DNA of 6,421 bases from Gammaproteobacteria bacterium (GTDB lineage: Bacteria > Pseudomonadota > Gammaproteobacteria > HK1): the NCBI GenBank assembly GCA_022822245.1, contig JAJECB010000371.1:1-6421 (forward strand), in the 5' to 3' direction. Shown here piece after piece: positions 5,499 to 6,421 of the stretch (positions within the stretch are counted from its first letter, which is position 1; every line of letters starts with the position of its first letter). The position numbers were made by a program, and so were the translations under genes. The notes under the pieces were generated by a model. That model was not told where the DNA came from, searched no databases, and saw nothing but the letters and a program-made list of their open reading frames with translations.

Positions 5499-6260
5499 AT
5501 GCGCACCCGCAGGGAAAGTACTACCGGGGACGGACGCCCGCCGCCCCGGGAGCTGGTGACGGACCTCGATCGCGCGCAGGCGCGGTTCGAGACCGGAGAC
5601 GCGGTGCGCTTCGCGGCGAGGGACGGGTCGCGGAAGACGGGCGTCATCGAGAAGCTCAACCCCAAGCGGGCCCGGGTGCGGTGCGAGGACGGGGCGTGGA
5701 ACGTGCCGTACCGCCTGCTGGACCACCTGGAGGAGTCGCGCGGGGGCGGTAAAGAGGAGCGCCTCGTCGAGGTCGCCCGCGAGGCGCGCGCGCTGATGGA
5801 CGAGCACGGGCTTCACGAATGGACGTTCCGCTACAGCGCCGCCCGGGGCCGGCTCGGGGAGTGCCGGGAGCGCGAACGTCTCATCCGGCTCAGCCGCCGT
5901 CACGCGGTGAACGCCGATCCGCGGGACGTGACGGACACGATCCTCCACGAGATCGCGCACGCGCTGGCGGGAGCGAAGGCGAGGCACGGTCCCGCGTGGA
6001 AGGCGGTCGCGAGGCGGCTCGGGGCGACCCCGAAGGCGCGGGCGGAGGAGGGCGAGGACGCCCGCGCGGGCCGGGAGGCAGCGAAGGCGAGGTTCCGGGC
6101 CGGCATGGAGGTGAGCTTCCGGACCCGGGGCGGGCAGCTCCGGACGGGAGTCATCGTCCGCATGAACCCCAAGCGCGCCCGAGTGGACTGCGGCGGCACC
6201 GCGTACCTCGTCCCCTACCCCGCCCTCGAGCCCGCCCCGCGCACCATCGCCGGGGGCTGA
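5499..6260 (+). CDS. SprT-like zinc metalloprotease domain between two repeated modules
   Basis: The central part (about residues 85-176) matches the SprT-like domain. LGECRERERLIRLSRRH precedes the zinc site H150-E151-I152-A153-H154, and the third ligand is probably H163 in ARHGPAW, followed by KAVARRLG. The family includes the DNA-protein crosslink protease SPRTN and bacterial SprT; the substrate here is unknown. Unlike those full-length proteins, there is no C-terminal zinc ribbon. Instead two modules of 47 residues, 25 identical without gaps, flank the protease (residues 28-74 and 197-243). Both carry TGVI-x3-NPKRARV and VPY, and may be small SH3/KOW-like barrels that bind nucleic acid or protein (inference). 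With ATG 5499 the protein has 253 residues. A GTG at 5406, one base after the previous stop codon, would add 31 low-complexity residues. Neither start has a good Shine-Dalgarno site. No signal peptide is seen, so it is probably cytoplasmic. Confidence 0.85.
   Translation: MRTRRESTTGDGRPPPRELVTDLDRAQARFETGDAVRFAARDGSRKTGVIEKLNPKRARVRCEDGAWNVPYRLLDHLEESRGGGKEERLVEVAREARALMDEHGLHEWTFRYSAARGRLGECRERERLIRLSRRHAVNADPRDVTDTILHEIAHALAGAKARHGPAWKAVARRLGATPKARAEEGEDARAGREAAKARFRAGMEVSFRTRGGQLRTGVIVRMNPKRARVDCGGTAYLVPYPALEPAPRTIAGG
5580..5720 (+). repeat. First coding copy of the NPKRARV module
   Basis: This encodes residues 28-74 of the SprT-like protein (from ARFETGDAV to VPYRLL). It pairs without gaps with 6087-6227 at 25 of 47 residues. 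The DNA is also close around AACCCCAAGCG, which fits a duplication that has not fully diverged. Confidence 0.8.
6087..6227 (+). repeat. Second coding copy of the NPKRARV module
   Basis: This encodes residues 197-243 of the SprT-like protein (from ARFRAGMEV to VPYPAL). It lies at the position where SprT proteins normally carry a zinc ribbon. A charged, alanine-rich linker (residues about 177-196) separates it from the protease domain. Confidence 0.8.
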
Positions 6261-6327
6261 CCCGCACGGGATGCCGGAAGGCGCTCCCGCCCCGCGTGCG
6301 CCCTGTGATCGCCGGAGCCGTCTCCTT

Positions 6328-6347
6328 CGACCGCTCGCCCTCGGTCG
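6328..6347. terminator. Hairpin between convergent genes
   Basis: CGACCG and CGGTCG pair across an eight-base loop, roughly midway between the converging SprT-like gene and the permease gene. It could end transcription from either side. There is no clear T tract on either strand, so the call is weak. Nothing else was found in 6261-6378. Confidence 0.3.
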
Positions 6348-6378
6348 GCGCCGCCCCCTCTGCCGCCGCCGGGTCAGC

Positions 6379-6421
6379 TCAGCCCTTGACGGCGCCCATC
6401 GTCATGCCGGCGATGAAGTAG
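6379..6421 (-). CDS. Carbohydrate ABC transporter permease, C-terminal end only
   Basis: Read on the - strand, the window edge encodes YFIAGMTMGAVKG followed by TGA (complement of 6379-6381). The ending '(R/K)-Y-F-x-x-G-(L/M)-T-x-G-A-V-K-G-stop' is highly typical of the MalG-type inner-membrane permease of sugar (CUT1) ABC importers, in which this tail closes the protein. Only 13 codons are present, so substrate and gene name cannot be given. The remaining permease, and probably a partner permease, binding protein and ATPase, should lie beyond the right edge. It converges on the SprT-like gene with 118 bases between the two stop codons. Confidence 0.75.
   Translation of the reverse strand, partial: YFIAGMTMGAVKG

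Noticed and set aside
3758..5665. A 635-codon open frame on the - strand
   Set aside because: It is antisense to the DUF3179 gene, which has a signal peptide, a Shine-Dalgarno site and family motifs; the antisense product shows none.

Overview
This is a very GC-rich bacterial window from a Gram-negative-looking genome. I cannot place it below 'proteobacterium-like'. The supporting signs are a bacterial tRNA-Phe with an encoded CCA end, sigma70-type -35/-10 elements, Shine-Dalgarno sites and a REP-like palindrome. All five complete protein genes are on the + strand. The extreme GC leaves many long open frames on the other strand, which I treat as shadows.

Layout from left to right: (1) 142-969, an unrecognised 275-residue protein built from two diverged copies of one domain. 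(2) 1035-1110, tRNA-Phe(GAA) behind a near-consensus promoter with almost no leader. (3) 1316-2191, a class I SAM-dependent methyltransferase-like protein with a long insert after the SAM-binding loop. (4) 2213-2359, a composite intergenic repeat: an 84-base imperfect palindrome of REP type, flanked by near-identical direct repeats. (5) 2383-3834, a full-length protein of the histidine/phenylalanine ammonia-lyase fold that lacks the Ala-Ser-Gly triad needed to make the MIO cofactor. (6) 4028-5404, a secreted DUF3179-family protein with a CxxC motif. (7) 5499-6260, a SprT-like zinc metalloprotease domain sandwiched between two copies of a small repeated module. (8) 6379-6421, on the - strand, the last 13 codons of a sugar ABC transporter permease.

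The genes do not form a recognisable pathway. There are no urocanase or other histidine-degradation genes beside the lyase-like gene. Spacings of about 90 to 350 bases, with hairpins between several genes, suggest mostly separate transcription units. The most noteworthy items are the MIO-less ammonia-lyase homologue with several other active-site replacements, the SprT-like protease flanked by duplicated NPKRARV modules, the duplicated orphan protein at the left, and the REP-like element whose right-hand repeat runs into the ribosome binding site of the lyase-like gene.
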